From NCBI RefSeq assembly GCF_021272185.1, contig NZ_JAJSEC010000002.1, positions 248,001 to 312,000 of the forward strand: DNA of 64,000 nucleotides. The letters are read 5' to 3'. The notes under the pieces were generated by a model, which saw nothing but the letters and a program-made list of their open reading frames with translations, was not told the origin of the DNA and did not search any database. Origin of the DNA: Roseivivax sp. GX 12232. GTDB lineage: Bacteria; Pseudomonadota; Alphaproteobacteria; Rhodobacterales; Rhodobacteraceae. How positions within the stretch are numbered: the stretch's first letter is position 1; every line of letters starts with the position of its first letter. The position numbers and the translations under genes are program-made. Below, one piece after another: positions 45,402 through 54,134 of the stretch.

Positions 45402-48396
45402 TCTGCTTCTCCCCCTCGGGATCAAAGAAAACCGTGCCGGTGATCTTCGCCGGCACCCGCCGGCCGTCGGTCATGGCGAACTCCAGCACCTCGCCCATGC
45501 GCTCGGGGCCATTGTGCACCAGCGCCATGGCGATGCCGCGCCCCAGCGTCGGCGAATGGTAGCTCGAGGTGACCCGGCCTTGGGTGTTCACCTGGCCGTT
45601 GTCGTTCTTGCCGGGCGCCACCGCATAGGCGCCGTCCGGCAGGACGCCGCCGTCCAGCGTCTCGAGGCCGACGAGCTGCCAGCGGTCGGGATTGTCCATG
45701 AAGCTGCGGGCCTGGGCGCGCTTGCCGATGTAATCGGTCTTCTTCTTGGAGATCGCCCAGTTGAGGCCCAGGTCCTGCGGGATCACCGTGCCGTCGGTTT
45801 CCTCGCCAATCATGATGAAGCCCTTCTCGGCGCGCAGCACGTGCATTGCCTCGGTGCCATAAGGGGTTACGCCGAACTCCTCACCCGCCGCGACAAGTTT
45901 GTCCCAAAGCTCGCGGCCGTGATGCGCGGGCGTCGCCAGCTCGAAGGACAGCTCGCCCGAGAAGGAGATGCGGAAGATCCGCACCGGCAGCCCTCCGATC
46001 TCTCCGTCGCACCAGCGCATGAAGGGCAGCGCCTCCGCCGAGACATCCGTGCCGCCGAGCTTTTCCAGCACCGCGCGCGACTTCGGGCCGACCACGCCGA
46101 TCTGGGTGTATTGCTCGGTCAGGTTCAGCACCCAGACCTGCCAGTCCCACCATTCGGTCTGCAGCCATTCCTCCATATGGGCATGGATGCGCTCGGCCCC
46201 GCCGGTGGTGGTGTGGCAAAGGAAGGTCTCCTCGTCGAGCCGCGCCACCACGCCGTCGTCGGAGAGAAAGCCGTTCTCACTGCACATCAGCCCGTAGCGG
46301 CAGGCGCCGGGTTTCAGGCTCGACATCATGTTGGTGTAGAGCATGTCCATGAAGCGTCCCGCGTCGGGGCCCTTCACCAGGATCTTGCCCAGGGTCGAGG
46401 CGTCGAGCAGGCCGAGGCCCTCGCGCACCGCCGTGACCTCGCGGTTGACCGCATCCTCGACGCTTTCGCCGGGGCGCGGGTAGGCATAGGGGCGGCGCCA
46501 GTGGCCCACCGGTTCCCAGGTGGCGCCATGGGCCTCGTGCCAGCCGTGCAGCGCGGTCTTGCGGACCGGCTGGAACAGCGCACCCTTGGCCTCGCCGGCG
46601 ATGGAGGCCAGCGAGATCGGGGTGTAGGGCGGCCGGAAGGTGGTCGTGCCAACCTGCGGAATGCCTTCACCCAGCGCCTGAGAAAGCACGGCGAGACCGT
46701 TGATATTGCTCAGTTTGCCCTGATCCGTGGCCATGCCGAGCGTGGTGTAGCGCTTGGTGTGTTCGACCGAGGTGAAGCCCTCCTGCGCGGCGAGCTGCAC
46801 GTCGGTCACCTTCACGTCGTTCTGGAAGTCGAGCCAGGCCTTGGCGCGCAGCGCCTGTTTCGCGCCCTGCGGCATCAGCCAGACCGGCGCCATGGGCGCC
46901 TCGTCGCGGGGGCTGGCCTCGGGGGCCTCGGGCACCGCGCTGCCGAAAAGCCGCGCCGCTGCGCTGCCCGCATCCTCGAGGATCTCCGACAGGCCCAGGT
47001 GGCCGTTGGCCGCGCCCGCCACGGCGACATGCGCGTTGCCGTCGTGGTTGACCGGCCCGCGCTGCGGGTCGGGGCGGAAGAAGTTCTCGCTCTCGTCCCA
47101 ATTGAGCTTGCCGCCGACATGGGACCAGAGGTGCACCACCGGCGACCAGCCGCCCGACATCGCCAGGGCGTCGCAGGTGATCGTCTCTTCGCAGGCGCCC
47201 TCGCCCGCCTGGGCGCAGACCTCGACCGCGGTGATCCGCGCGCCGCCCGTCGCCTTGGCGATGCCCTTGCCCTTAAGCACCCGGATGCCGCGCGCCTCGG
47301 CCTCGGCCATGAGCGCGCCGCCGCCCGCGGGCCGGGCGTCGATGATGGCGGGCAAGCTGAGGCCCGCGTCCAGAAGCGCCAGCGCCGTGCGATAAGCGTC
47401 GTCGTTGTTGGTGACCACGACCGTCCGGTCGCCCGGCGAGACGGCGTAGTTCACCAGGTAGTCGCGCACCGCCGAGGCCAGCATGACCCCGGGCAGATCG
47501 TTGCCCGCGAAGGACAGCGGCCGCTCGATCGCGCCGGTCGCGGTGACGATGCGCTCGGCGCGGATGCGCCAGAGCCGGTGTCGCGGCCCCTGCGCGCCCG
47601 GCGCGTGGTCCGAGACCCGCTCCTGCGCGATGGCATAGCCGTGGTCGTAAAGCCCCGCGCCCAGCGTCCGCGCGCGCAGCCGCACGTTGGGCATGGCGGT
47701 GAGTTCCTCGAGCGTGCGGTCGACCCATTCCTCGGCCGGAAGCCCCTCGATCTCGCCGCCGTCGACGGGCGCGCGGCCGCCCCAGACGGGCCCCTGTTCG
47801 ATCAGCAGAACCGAGCGGCCCGCCTGCCCCGCGATGCGCGCGGCCTGCAGTCCCGCGACGCCGCCGCCGATCACCAGGAGGTCCACATGGGCGTAGTAAT
47901 GCTCGTAATCATCGGGGTCGCGCGCCTCGGCGGCGGGCGCCTTGCCGAGCCCCGCCGAGCGGCGGATGAAAGGCTCGTAGACATGCTTCCAAAAGGCCCG
48001 AGGCTGCATGAAGGTCTTGTAGTAGAAGCCCGCCGGCAGGAAGCGCGCCAGCTTGGTGTTGATCGCGCCGATGTCGTATTCGAGGCTCGGCCAATGGTTC
48101 TGCGACCCCGCCGAGAGCCCCTCGAAAAGCTCGGTCACCGTGGCGCGCTGGTTCGGCTCGAAGCGGTCGCCGGTGCCGAGGCCCACGAGCGCGTTGGGCT
48201 CCTCGGCGCCCGAGGCCAGGATGCCGCGCGGGCGGTGATACTTGAAGCTGCGCCCCACCAGCATCTGGTCGCCCGCCAGGAGGGCGGCGGCCAGCGTGTC
48301 GCCGGCATAGCCCTTCATCTGGCGGCCGTTGAAGGTGAAACGCAGGGTCTTGGCGCGGTCGATCAGGCGGCCGCCCTGGGCCAGACGGGTGCTCAT
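45394..48396 (-). CDS. soxA: Sarcosine oxidase alpha subunit
   Basis: 1000 aa, full family length. N-terminal 2Fe-2S-like/ubiquitin-type segment FTFNGRQMKGYAGDTLAAAL and SFKYHRPRGI, then a dinucleotide-binding domain LLVIGGGVAGLQAARIAGQA near residue 145, AVPEAPEASP linker and the C-terminal GcvT-type folate domain (LLDASTLGKILVKGPDAGRF to the end). The enzyme demethylates sarcosine to glycine, making H2O2 and 5,10-methylene-tetrahydrofolate. Overlaps: 4 bp with soxD, 8 bp with soxG. The Met at 48396 was chosen because it coincides with the soxD overlap. Confidence 0.96.
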   Translation of the reverse strand: MSTRLAQGGRLIDRAKTLRFTFNGRQMKGYAGDTLAAALLAGDQMLVGRSFKYHRPRGILASGAEEPNALVGLGTGDRFEPNQRATVTELFEGLSAGSQNHWPSLEYDIGAINTKLARFLPAGFYYKTFMQPRAFWKHVYEPFIRRSAGLGKAPAAEARDPDDYEHYYAHVDLLVIGGGVAGLQAARIAGQAGRSVLLIEQGPVWGGRAPVDGGEIEGLPAEEWVDRTLEELTAMPNVRLRARTLGAGLYDHGYAIAQERVSDHAPGAQGPRHRLWRIRAERIVTATGAIERPLSFAGNDLPGVMLASAVRDYLVNYAVSPGDRTVVVTNNDDAYRTALALLDAGLSLPAIIDARPAGGGALMAEAEARGIRVLKGKGIAKATGGARITAVEVCAQAGEGACEETITCDALAMSGGWSPVVHLWSHVGGKLNWDESENFFRPDPQRGPVNHDGNAHVAVAGAANGHLGLSEILEDAGSAAARLFGSAVPEAPEASPRDEAPMAPVWLMPQGAKQALRAKAWLDFQNDVKVTDVQLAAQEGFTSVEHTKRYTTLGMATDQGKLSNINGLAVLSQALGEGIPQVGTTTFRPPYTPISLASIAGEAKGALFQPVRKTALHGWHEAHGATWEPVGHWRRPYAYPRPGESVEDAVNREVTAVREGLGLLDASTLGKILVKGPDAGRFMDMLYTNMMSSLKPGACRYGLMCSENGFLSDDGVVARLDEETFLCHTTTGGAERIHAHMEEWLQTEWWDWQVWVLNLTEQYTQIGVVGPKSRAVLEKLGGTDVSAEALPFMRWCDGEIGGLPVRIFRISFSGELSFELATPAHHGRELWDKLVAAGEEFGVTPYGTEAMHVLRAEKGFIMIGEETDGTVIPQDLGLNWAISKKKTDYIGKRAQARSFMDNPDRWQLVGLETLDGGVLPDGAYAVAPGKNDNGQVNTQGRVTSSYHSPTLGRGIAMALVHNGPERMGEVLEFAMTDGRRVPAKITGTVFFDPEGEKQNV

Positions 48397-48722
48397 GCCT
48401 TTGCCTCCTGGTCCCAGCCGGGACGGCGCGCGGTGAGGATCTCGCGGATCTCCTGCGGGGGTTCCGTGGTCTGGGCGGCATAGGAGCCGAAGACCTCGAG
48501 CGTGACGGTGCAGCGCGCGGCGTGGAACCACTTGCCGCAGCCATGGGAATGGCGCCAGCGCTCGAAATGCACGCCCTTGGGGTTCTTGCGGTGGAAAAGG
48601 TAGCCCTCGAAGGCGGCGTCATCGCTTTCGGGGCCCTCGCGCGTCAGATGCGCCTCGCCGCCGGGATGCAGCTCGGTCTCGTCGGCGGCGACGCCGCAAT
48701 AGGGACAGGTCAGGATCAGCAC
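48393..48722 (-). CDS. soxD: Sarcosine oxidase delta subunit
   Basis: 109 aa. Zinc-binding pattern CPYCGV near the start plus HSHGCGKWFHAARCT near residue 60 (three Cys and one or more His), and YLFHRKNPKGVHFERWRH, all characteristic of the delta subunit. GTG start at 48722 with GGAGG 6 nt upstream. It overlaps soxA by 4 bp. Confidence 0.95.
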   Translation of the reverse strand: MLILTCPYCGVAADETELHPGGEAHLTREGPESDDAAFEGYLFHRKNPKGVHFERWRHSHGCGKWFHAARCTVTLEVFGSYAAQTTEPPQEIREILTARRPGWDQEAKA

Positions 48723-48744
48723 GGGGACCTCCGGGCACGCAAAG

Positions 48745-48773
48745 CGCCCCGGCCGCGCGGAGCGGTCGGGGCG
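48745..48773 (-). terminator. Stem-loop inside the sox operon, ahead of soxD
   Basis: Arms CGCCCCG-CCGC and GCGG-CGGGGCG with one internal mismatch pair and a 5-nt loop, followed on the minus strand by CTTTGCG. It lies between the small membrane gene and soxD. The short U tract suggests attenuation or mRNA processing rather than full termination. Confidence 0.5.
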
Positions 48774-48812
48774 TGGTCAGGGGTGCGCGGCGGGACAACC
48801 CCGCACGCGGTC

Positions 48813-49175
48813 TTAGTTCTGCTGGGCGTCCGCGCCTGCGGCCGCGCCACCGTCGCCGGCTGTCGCGTCGGCTTCGGCCTCGGCAGCGCCCGAACTTTCG
48901 GCAGCAGTGCCACCCGAGGCCGCGGCCCCGGCTTCGGCGCCTTCACCGGCGCCGGCGCTGCCTTCGGCGGCGGCATCCCCGCCGTCGACCGAGATCGAGA
49001 CGTCGCCATTGCCGTTCGCGGCGCTGCCGCCCTCGGGCGCGTTGCCGGTGAGGGCCCAGGCCAGGACGCCGACGGCGACGACGAGGCCGCCGACGATGAA
49101 GACGATCGGCCCGCTCGCGCCGGACTTCTCGACGTGGGTTTCGCGGGTGTGATGGCTGTGGTTCGTGTCGGACAT
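48813..49175 (-). CDS. Small single-span membrane protein within the sox operon
   Basis: 120 aa. The N-terminus is cytosolic and His/Thr-rich, one hydrophobic helix follows (GPIVFIVGGLVVAVGVLAWA, about residues 23-42), and the last ~75 residues are Gly/Ala/Glu/Asp low complexity. No known domain. It lies between soxB and soxD on the same strand: 142 bp after soxB and 90 bp before soxD. The start has a GGAGGC-like ribosome site. Whether it contributes to sarcosine oxidation is unknown; similar short anchored acidic proteins are often lineage-specific. Confidence 0.7.
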   Translation of the reverse strand: MSDTNHSHHTRETHVEKSGASGPIVFIVGGLVVAVGVLAWALTGNAPEGGSAANGNGDVSISVDGGDAAAEGSAGAGEGAEAGAAASGGTAAESSGAAEAEADATAGDGGAAAGADAQQN

Positions 49176-49317
49176 CTGGATGCCTCCGTGACTGCGATAT
49201 TTGCGCAGACAACGAGAGCCACCCCCCGCGCCGTTCCCGCCGCGCCGGCCTGGCGCGCGGATCGGCGAAGGCTTGCCAAAGACGGCAGGTGCGCCTCGGC
49301 GGGTTCCCGCCCGAGGC

Positions 49318-50562
49318 TCAATGCGCCACCCCTGCCGCGACCGACTCGTCGACGAAGCGGCCTTCGCGGAAGCGGTCGAGCCCGAAGGCCTCGGTCAGCG
49401 GCGAATGGCCCTTGGCCATCAGCTCGGCGAAGCCCCAGCCCGAGCCCGGGATCGCCTTGAACCCGCCGGTGCCCCAGCCGCAGTTGATGAAGCAGTTCTC
49501 CACCGGGGTCTTCGACAGGATCGGCGAGCGGTCGCCGGTCATGTCCACGATGCCGCCCCATTGCCGCAGCATCTTCAGCCGCGAGATCATCGGGAAGGTC
49601 TCGCAAAGCGCGCGCACCGTCTCCTCGATGTGGTGGAAGGAGCCGCGCTGGGTGTAGTTGTTGTAGCCGTCCGCGCCGCCGCCGATCACCATCTCGCCCT
49701 TGTCGGACTGGCTCATGTAGCCGTGCACGGTATTGGCCATGACCACCACGTCCATGCAGGGTTTGATCGGCTCGGACACCAGCGCCTGCAGCGCCACGCT
49801 TTCCACCGGCAGCCGGAAGCCCGCCATGTCGGCCAGGTGCCCCGAATGGCCCGCGACCACGAGGCCGAGCTTGTCGCAGCCGATCTCGCCGCGGGTGGTG
49901 GAGACGCCGGTGACGCGGCCGCCCTCGGTGCGCACGCCGGTGACCTCGCATTTCTGGACGATGTCCATGCCCATGTCGGAACAGGCGCGCGCATAGCCCC
50001 AGGCCACCGCGTCGTGCCGCGCGGTGCCCGCCCGCGGCTGCCAGAGCGCGCCGAGGACCGGGTAGCGCGGGCCCTTCAGCTCGATGATCGGCACCAGGCG
50101 CTTGACCTCCTCGGGGCCGATGAAGCGGGTCTCGACGTCCTGCAGCGCATTGGCATGGGCGGTGCGCCGGTAGCCCCGCACCTCGTGTTCGGTCTGCGCC
50201 AGCATCATCACGCCGCGCGGGCTGTACATGATGTTGTAGTTCAGGTCCTGGCTCAGCGTCTCGTAGAGGCTGCGCGACTTCTCGTAGATCGCCGCCGAGG
50301 GGTCCTGCAGGTAGTTCGACCGGATGATCGTGGTGTTGCGCCCGGTGTTGCCGCCGCCGAGCCAGCCCTTCTCGAGGATCGCGACATTGCGGATGCCGTG
50401 GTTCTTGCCGAGGTAATAGGCCGTCGCCAGCCCGTGGCCGCCGGCCCCGACGATCACCGCGTCGTAATGCCCCTTGGGCGTGGCATCGCGCCAGGCGCGG
50501 CCCCAGCCCTGGTGGTTGCGGAAGGCCTCGCGGGCCAGCGCGAAGGCGGAGTAGCGTGTCAT
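49318..50562 (-). CDS. soxB: Sarcosine oxidase beta subunit
   Basis: 414 aa, the catalytic DadA/DAO-type flavoprotein subunit. The FAD-binding motif is VIVGAGGHGLATAYYLGKNH near residue 35, then EKGWLGGGNTGRNTTIIRSN (family hallmark around the covalent flavin region), QPRAGTARHDAVAWGYARA and the C-terminal NCGWGTGGFKAIPGSGWGFA. The start at 50562 was chosen for the typical MTRYSAFALAREAFRNHQGW N-terminus; the longer open frame overlaps ccmI. It is the first gene of the operon and divergent from ccmI. Confidence 0.96.
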   Translation of the reverse strand: MTRYSAFALAREAFRNHQGWGRAWRDATPKGHYDAVIVGAGGHGLATAYYLGKNHGIRNVAILEKGWLGGGNTGRNTTIIRSNYLQDPSAAIYEKSRSLYETLSQDLNYNIMYSPRGVMMLAQTEHEVRGYRRTAHANALQDVETRFIGPEEVKRLVPIIELKGPRYPVLGALWQPRAGTARHDAVAWGYARACSDMGMDIVQKCEVTGVRTEGGRVTGVSTTRGEIGCDKLGLVVAGHSGHLADMAGFRLPVESVALQALVSEPIKPCMDVVVMANTVHGYMSQSDKGEMVIGGGADGYNNYTQRGSFHHIEETVRALCETFPMISRLKMLRQWGGIVDMTGDRSPILSKTPVENCFINCGWGTGGFKAIPGSGWGFAELMAKGHSPLTEAFGLDRFREGRFVDESVAAGVAH

Positions 50563-50650
50563 GGAGTGGCGATTCCCGGCTCGATGTCCCCTTGCCTGCC
50601 CTCCTCGCATGGGTGCGGGCGCCGCGCCATGCCGGGACCCGTCATATTTC

Positions 50651-50688
50651 GGCGCAGTTGCGACATCGCCCGCGGCGCTTTGCGACAT
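50651..50688. promoter_or_regulatory. Direct repeat in the soxB/ccmI divergent region, candidate activator site
   Basis: TTGCGACAT occurs twice (50658-50666 and 50680-50688), exactly 22 bp apart, each preceded by GGCGC. Two helical turns between direct half-sites is the spacing used by AraC-family regulators. It lies about 90-150 bp upstream of the soxB start. Confidence 0.55.
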
Positions 50689-50766
50689 GGGCGCGCCCCG
50701 GGGGTTTTTTGCCTTTTGGTCGGAAGGGCGCGCGGATATGTCAGGCCAAACGTCTGAGGAGACCCC

Positions 50767-52002
50767 ATGATCGCCTTCTGGATCGTAGCCGGTGCCATGG
50801 CGCTGCTGGTCGCGGCGCTGATCGGGCTTGCGCTTCTGCGCGGCCACGGGCGCACGCGCGACGCCGCGCAGTCGGACATCGAGGTCTATCGCCAGCAGCT
50901 CACCGAGGTCGATCGCGACGCCGAACGCGGCATCATCGCGCCCGAGGAGGCCGAGCGGCTGCGCACCGAGGTCTCGCGCCGGCTTCTGGCCGCCGACGCG
51001 CGGTCCGGTTCCGCGCCCGGTCCGGGAGGCGAGGCGCGCGGGCTCTCGCGGCTGACCCTGGCGGCGCTGGCGCTGTTCCTGCTGGTGGGTTCCATCGGGA
51101 TCTACCTCAGCCTCGGCGCGCCGGGCTACGGCGACCTCGGCCTCGAGGCGCGCATCGCCCAGGCCGAGGAGGCCCGCCGCAACCGCCCCGACCAGGCCGC
51201 CGCCGAGGCCGAGGTGCCCGCCGCGTCCCCCGAGGAGGCCCCGACCGAGGAGTATCTCGCGCTGGTCAACCGGCTCCGCCAGGCGGTCGCCGAGCGGCAG
51301 GACGACCTGCGCGGCTTCCAGCTTCTGGCGCGCTCCGAGGCCGCGCTTGGCAATTACCGCGCGGCCTATGCGGCGCAGGAGCGGATCATCGCGCTCAAGG
51401 GCGAGGAGGCCACCGCCAAGGATTACGCCGATCTCGCCGACATGATGGTGCTGGCCGCGGGTGGCTATGTCTCGCCCGAGGCCGAGATCGCGGTCCAGGA
51501 GGCGCTGCGCCGCGACCCCGAAAGCGGCGTCGGCAATTATTACGCCGGGCTGACCATGGCCCAGACCGGCCGCCCCGACCGCGCCTTCCGCATCTGGGAC
51601 GCGCTTTTGCGCCGCTCGTCCGAGACCGACCCCTGGGTGCCGCCGGTCATGGCGCAGATCCCCGAGATCGCCTGGCGCGCGGGCGTCAACGACTACCAGC
51701 CGCCGGTGCCCGCCTCGGCCCTCTCCGGCCCCAGCGCCGAGGACATCGAGGCCGCGGGCGAGATGAGCGCCGAGGACCGCCAGGGCATGATCGCCGGCAT
51801 GGTCGCGCGGCTCTCGGACCGGCTCGCCAACCAGGGCGGCTCGCCCGAGGAATGGGCCCGGTTGATCGCCGCCTATGGCGTCCTCGGCGAGACTGACCAG
51901 GCCCGCGAGATCTGGCGCAACGCGCAGGAGGTCTTCCTGGGCAACGAGGAGGCGCTCGAGACTGTGCGCGCCGGGGCCCGCGAGGCGGGGGTGGTCCAAT
52001 GA
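50767..52002 (+). CDS. ccmI: Cytochrome c biogenesis protein CcmI
   Basis: 411-aa heme-ligation chaperone of system I, thought to present apocytochrome c to CcmF/H. An N-terminal helix (MIAFWIVAGAMALLVAALIG) and a second at ~98-118 (LTLAALALFLLVGSIGIYLS) flank a cytoplasmic leucine-zipper-like loop containing YRQQLTEVDRDAERGIIAPE. The periplasmic C-terminal part has TPR units (LRGFQLLARSEAALGNYRAA, GLTMAQTGRPDRAF). Other ccm genes are not in the window. The stop overlaps ruvX by 4 bp. Confidence 0.92.
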   Translation: MIAFWIVAGAMALLVAALIGLALLRGHGRTRDAAQSDIEVYRQQLTEVDRDAERGIIAPEEAERLRTEVSRRLLAADARSGSAPGPGGEARGLSRLTLAALALFLLVGSIGIYLSLGAPGYGDLGLEARIAQAEEARRNRPDQAAAEAEVPAASPEEAPTEEYLALVNRLRQAVAERQDDLRGFQLLARSEAALGNYRAAYAAQERIIALKGEEATAKDYADLADMMVLAAGGYVSPEAEIAVQEALRRDPESGVGNYYAGLTMAQTGRPDRAFRIWDALLRRSSETDPWVPPVMAQIPEIAWRAGVNDYQPPVPASALSGPSAEDIEAAGEMSAEDRQGMIAGMVARLSDRLANQGGSPEEWARLIAAYGVLGETDQAREIWRNAQEVFLGNEEALETVRAGAREAGVVQ

Positions 52003-52472
52003 TCCACGAAAGCATCGAAGAGGCCGTCGCGGAACTGCCGCCCATGGCGGCGCTGGCCGGGCTCGACCTCGGCGACAAGACCATCGGCGTGGCGGTCTCG
52101 GACCGGCTCCTGTCGGTCGCCACCCCGCTCGAGACGATCCGCCGGAAGAAGTTCACCCAGGACGCCGAGCGGCTCATGGCGATCCTCGCGGAGCGCGAGA
52201 TCGGCGGCGTGGTCCTCGGCCTGCCGCGCAACATGGACGGCACCGAGGGGCCCCGCTGCCAATCGACCCGCGCCTTCGCGCGCAACCTGACCCGGCTCTG
52301 GCCGGGGGTGATCACCTACTGGGACGAGCGCCTCTCGACCGTGGCCGCGGAGCGCGCGCTGCTCGAGGCGGACACCTCGCGCGCCAAGCGCGCCGAGCGC
52401 ATCGATCACGTCGCGGCGAGCTACATCTTGCAGGGCGCGCTCGACCGGATTAGGCATCTCCGCCAGGGCTGA
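51999..52472 (+). CDS. ruvX: Holliday junction resolvase-like protein RuvX (YqgF)
   Basis: 157 aa, RNase H-like fold. AGLDLGDKTIGVAVSDRLLS near residue 20 holds the first catalytic Asp; VVLGLPRNMDGTEGPRCQST and YWDERLSTVAAERALLEA hold further acidic residues; RIDHVAASYIL is the C-terminal motif. Proposed roles are 16S rRNA 5'-end maturation and DNA processing. It is coupled to ccmI. Confidence 0.94.
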   Translation: MIHESIEEAVAELPPMAALAGLDLGDKTIGVAVSDRLLSVATPLETIRRKKFTQDAERLMAILAEREIGGVVLGLPRNMDGTEGPRCQSTRAFARNLTRLWPGVITYWDERLSTVAAERALLEADTSRAKRAERIDHVAASYILQGALDRIRHLRQG

Positions 52473-52484
52473 GACGAGGCTTTC

Positions 52485-52730
52485 ATGGGCAAGAGCAGGA
52501 CAGGCGGCGCGACCGGCGGGGCGATCGAGAGCCCCTGCGTGCAGACCTGCGTCGTGCACCCCGAGGAACGCATCTGCGTGGGCTGTTTCCGCAGCATCGA
52601 GGAGATCACCTCCTGGGCGCGGATGAGCCCCGAGGAGCGGCGCGAGGTCATGGAGGCCCTGCCCGCCCGCGCTCCCCGCCTGCAGAAGCGCCGCGGTGGC
52701 CGTCGCGCCCGGATGGCCCGGCAGGGCTGA
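52485..52730 (+). CDS. DUF1289 domain protein
   Basis: 81 aa. ESPCVQTCVVHPEERICVGC with FRSIEEITSWARMSPEERRE is the DUF1289 Cys pattern (CxxxC...CxGC), probably metal binding. The C-terminus is basic (RLQKRRGGRRARMARQG). It lies 12 bp after ruvX, in the same operon. Function unknown. Confidence 0.9.
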   Translation: MGKSRTGGATGGAIESPCVQTCVVHPEERICVGCFRSIEEITSWARMSPEERREVMEALPARAPRLQKRRGGRRARMARQG

Positions 52731-52899
52731 GGGGGTGCGGGGCGGTTTTGTGCCAGGTTTTCAGAGAGTTGAGGTCAACGCGGCTGCTGTTCGGCAGAGC
52801 GAATCGAAGGCCGCGCGCGTCTTTGCAGGCAAGCCAATGAAGGCTCCACAGGCCGCTTAGACCGGAGACACCGCCTAAACCGGCCCTCCCGCCTCCCGC

Positions 52900-53904
52900 T
52901 CAGGCCGCCGCCCGCGCCGCCGTCATTTCGTCCAGCGCCCGCAGCACCAGCCCCGAGTCCATGCCCGGCTTGGTGGCGTTCTCGGACAGCACCCGCCGCC
53001 AGATCCGCGCGCCGGGCCGGCCCGCGAAGAGCCCCAGCATGTGCCGCGTGACCTGGTGCACCTTGCCGCCCGAGGCCACATGGGCGTCGATGTAGTCGAG
53101 CATCCCCCGCGCCGCCTCTTCCGGCGCCACCGGCGCGCGGTCGGCGCCGTAGATCTCCGCATCCGCCCCAGCCAGCACGTCCCAGGGCTGGTGATAGGCC
53201 GCGCGGCCCACCATGACCCCGTCGAGCCCCGCCTCCAGGAAGCCCCGCGCCTGTTCGAGCGAGGTGATGCCCCCGTTGATCGAGAGGTGCAGCTCGGGAA
53301 ACCGCCGCTTCATCTCCATCACGAGCTCGTAGTCGAGCGGCGGGATGTCGCGGTTCTCCTTGGGCGACAGCCCCTGCAGCCAGGCCTTGCGCGCATGCAC
53401 GATGAGCCGCGTGGCGCCCGCCTCGGCCACGGCCTCGAGGAAGGCCGGCAGCACCTCCGCGGGCTCCTGGTCGTCGACCCCGATCCGGCATTTCACCGTG
53501 ACCGGCACCGAGACCGCCCGGCGCATCGCCGCGACGCCGCGCGCCACCAACGCCGGGTCGCGCATCAGGACCGCCCCGAAGGTGCCCGATTGCACCCGGT
53601 CTGAGGGGCAGCCGCAGTTGAGGTTGATCTCATCGTAGCCCGCCTCTTCCCCGAGCCGCGCCGCTTCGGCCAGCTCCTCGGGATCGCTGCCGCCAAGCTG
53701 CAGCGCCAGCGGATGCTCCGCGGCGTCGTGGTCGAGGAGATGCAGCGCCCCGCCCCGGACCAGCGCCGGCGCGGTGACCATCTCGGTATAAAGCAGCGCC
53801 TCGCGGCTGAGCTGGCGATGGAAGACCCGGCAATGCCGGTCGGTCCATTCCATCATCGGCGCCACGCTCAGGCGGGCGGCACTGCGAAGGGCGTCAGAGG
53901 GCAT
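52900..53904 (-). CDS. dusA: tRNA dihydrouridine(20/20a) synthase DusA
   Basis: 334-aa FMN-dependent enzyme that reduces U20/U20a in the tRNA D-loop. LSVAPMMEWTDRHCRVFHRQ at the start, LQLGGSDPEELAEAARLGEE, the catalytic Cys in INLNCGCPSDRVQSGTFGAVL (in part), VTVKCRIGVDD and INGGITSLEQARGFLEAGLDGV (in part) identify DusA. The start at 53904 is the only suitable ATG. It is convergent with the DUF1289 gene; the 169 bp between them shows nothing else. Confidence 0.96.
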   Translation of the reverse strand: MPSDALRSAARLSVAPMMEWTDRHCRVFHRQLSREALLYTEMVTAPALVRGGALHLLDHDAAEHPLALQLGGSDPEELAEAARLGEEAGYDEINLNCGCPSDRVQSGTFGAVLMRDPALVARGVAAMRRAVSVPVTVKCRIGVDDQEPAEVLPAFLEAVAEAGATRLIVHARKAWLQGLSPKENRDIPPLDYELVMEMKRRFPELHLSINGGITSLEQARGFLEAGLDGVMVGRAAYHQPWDVLAGADAEIYGADRAPVAPEEAARGMLDYIDAHVASGGKVHQVTRHMLGLFAGRPGARIWRRVLSENATKPGMDSGLVLRALDEMTAARAAA

Positions 53905-54134
53905 GGCAAAGCTCCCTAGGGCGCGTTTGGGTCGGAGTGGCGGCTCTCATACGCGCAATCTAGGCGCGGGGCCAGCCCGGAACCAGGTGGGGGCGGTGGC
54001 TAGGCGTGGCCTGGGACGCGTTTTGATGCGCTTGAGAGCGCCTAGAGAGGCGGCTGCATTGACGACCGAAAAGCTACCGCGTCCAGGCTTTCTTAGCCGC
54101 TATGGGATCGTCGGCCGCCGGATGCCCTCTGAAA

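Noticed and set aside
45238-48483. 1081-codon plus-strand open frame opposite soxA
   Set aside because: Shadow of soxA/soxG with the same biased composition; no ribosome site or recognisable family.
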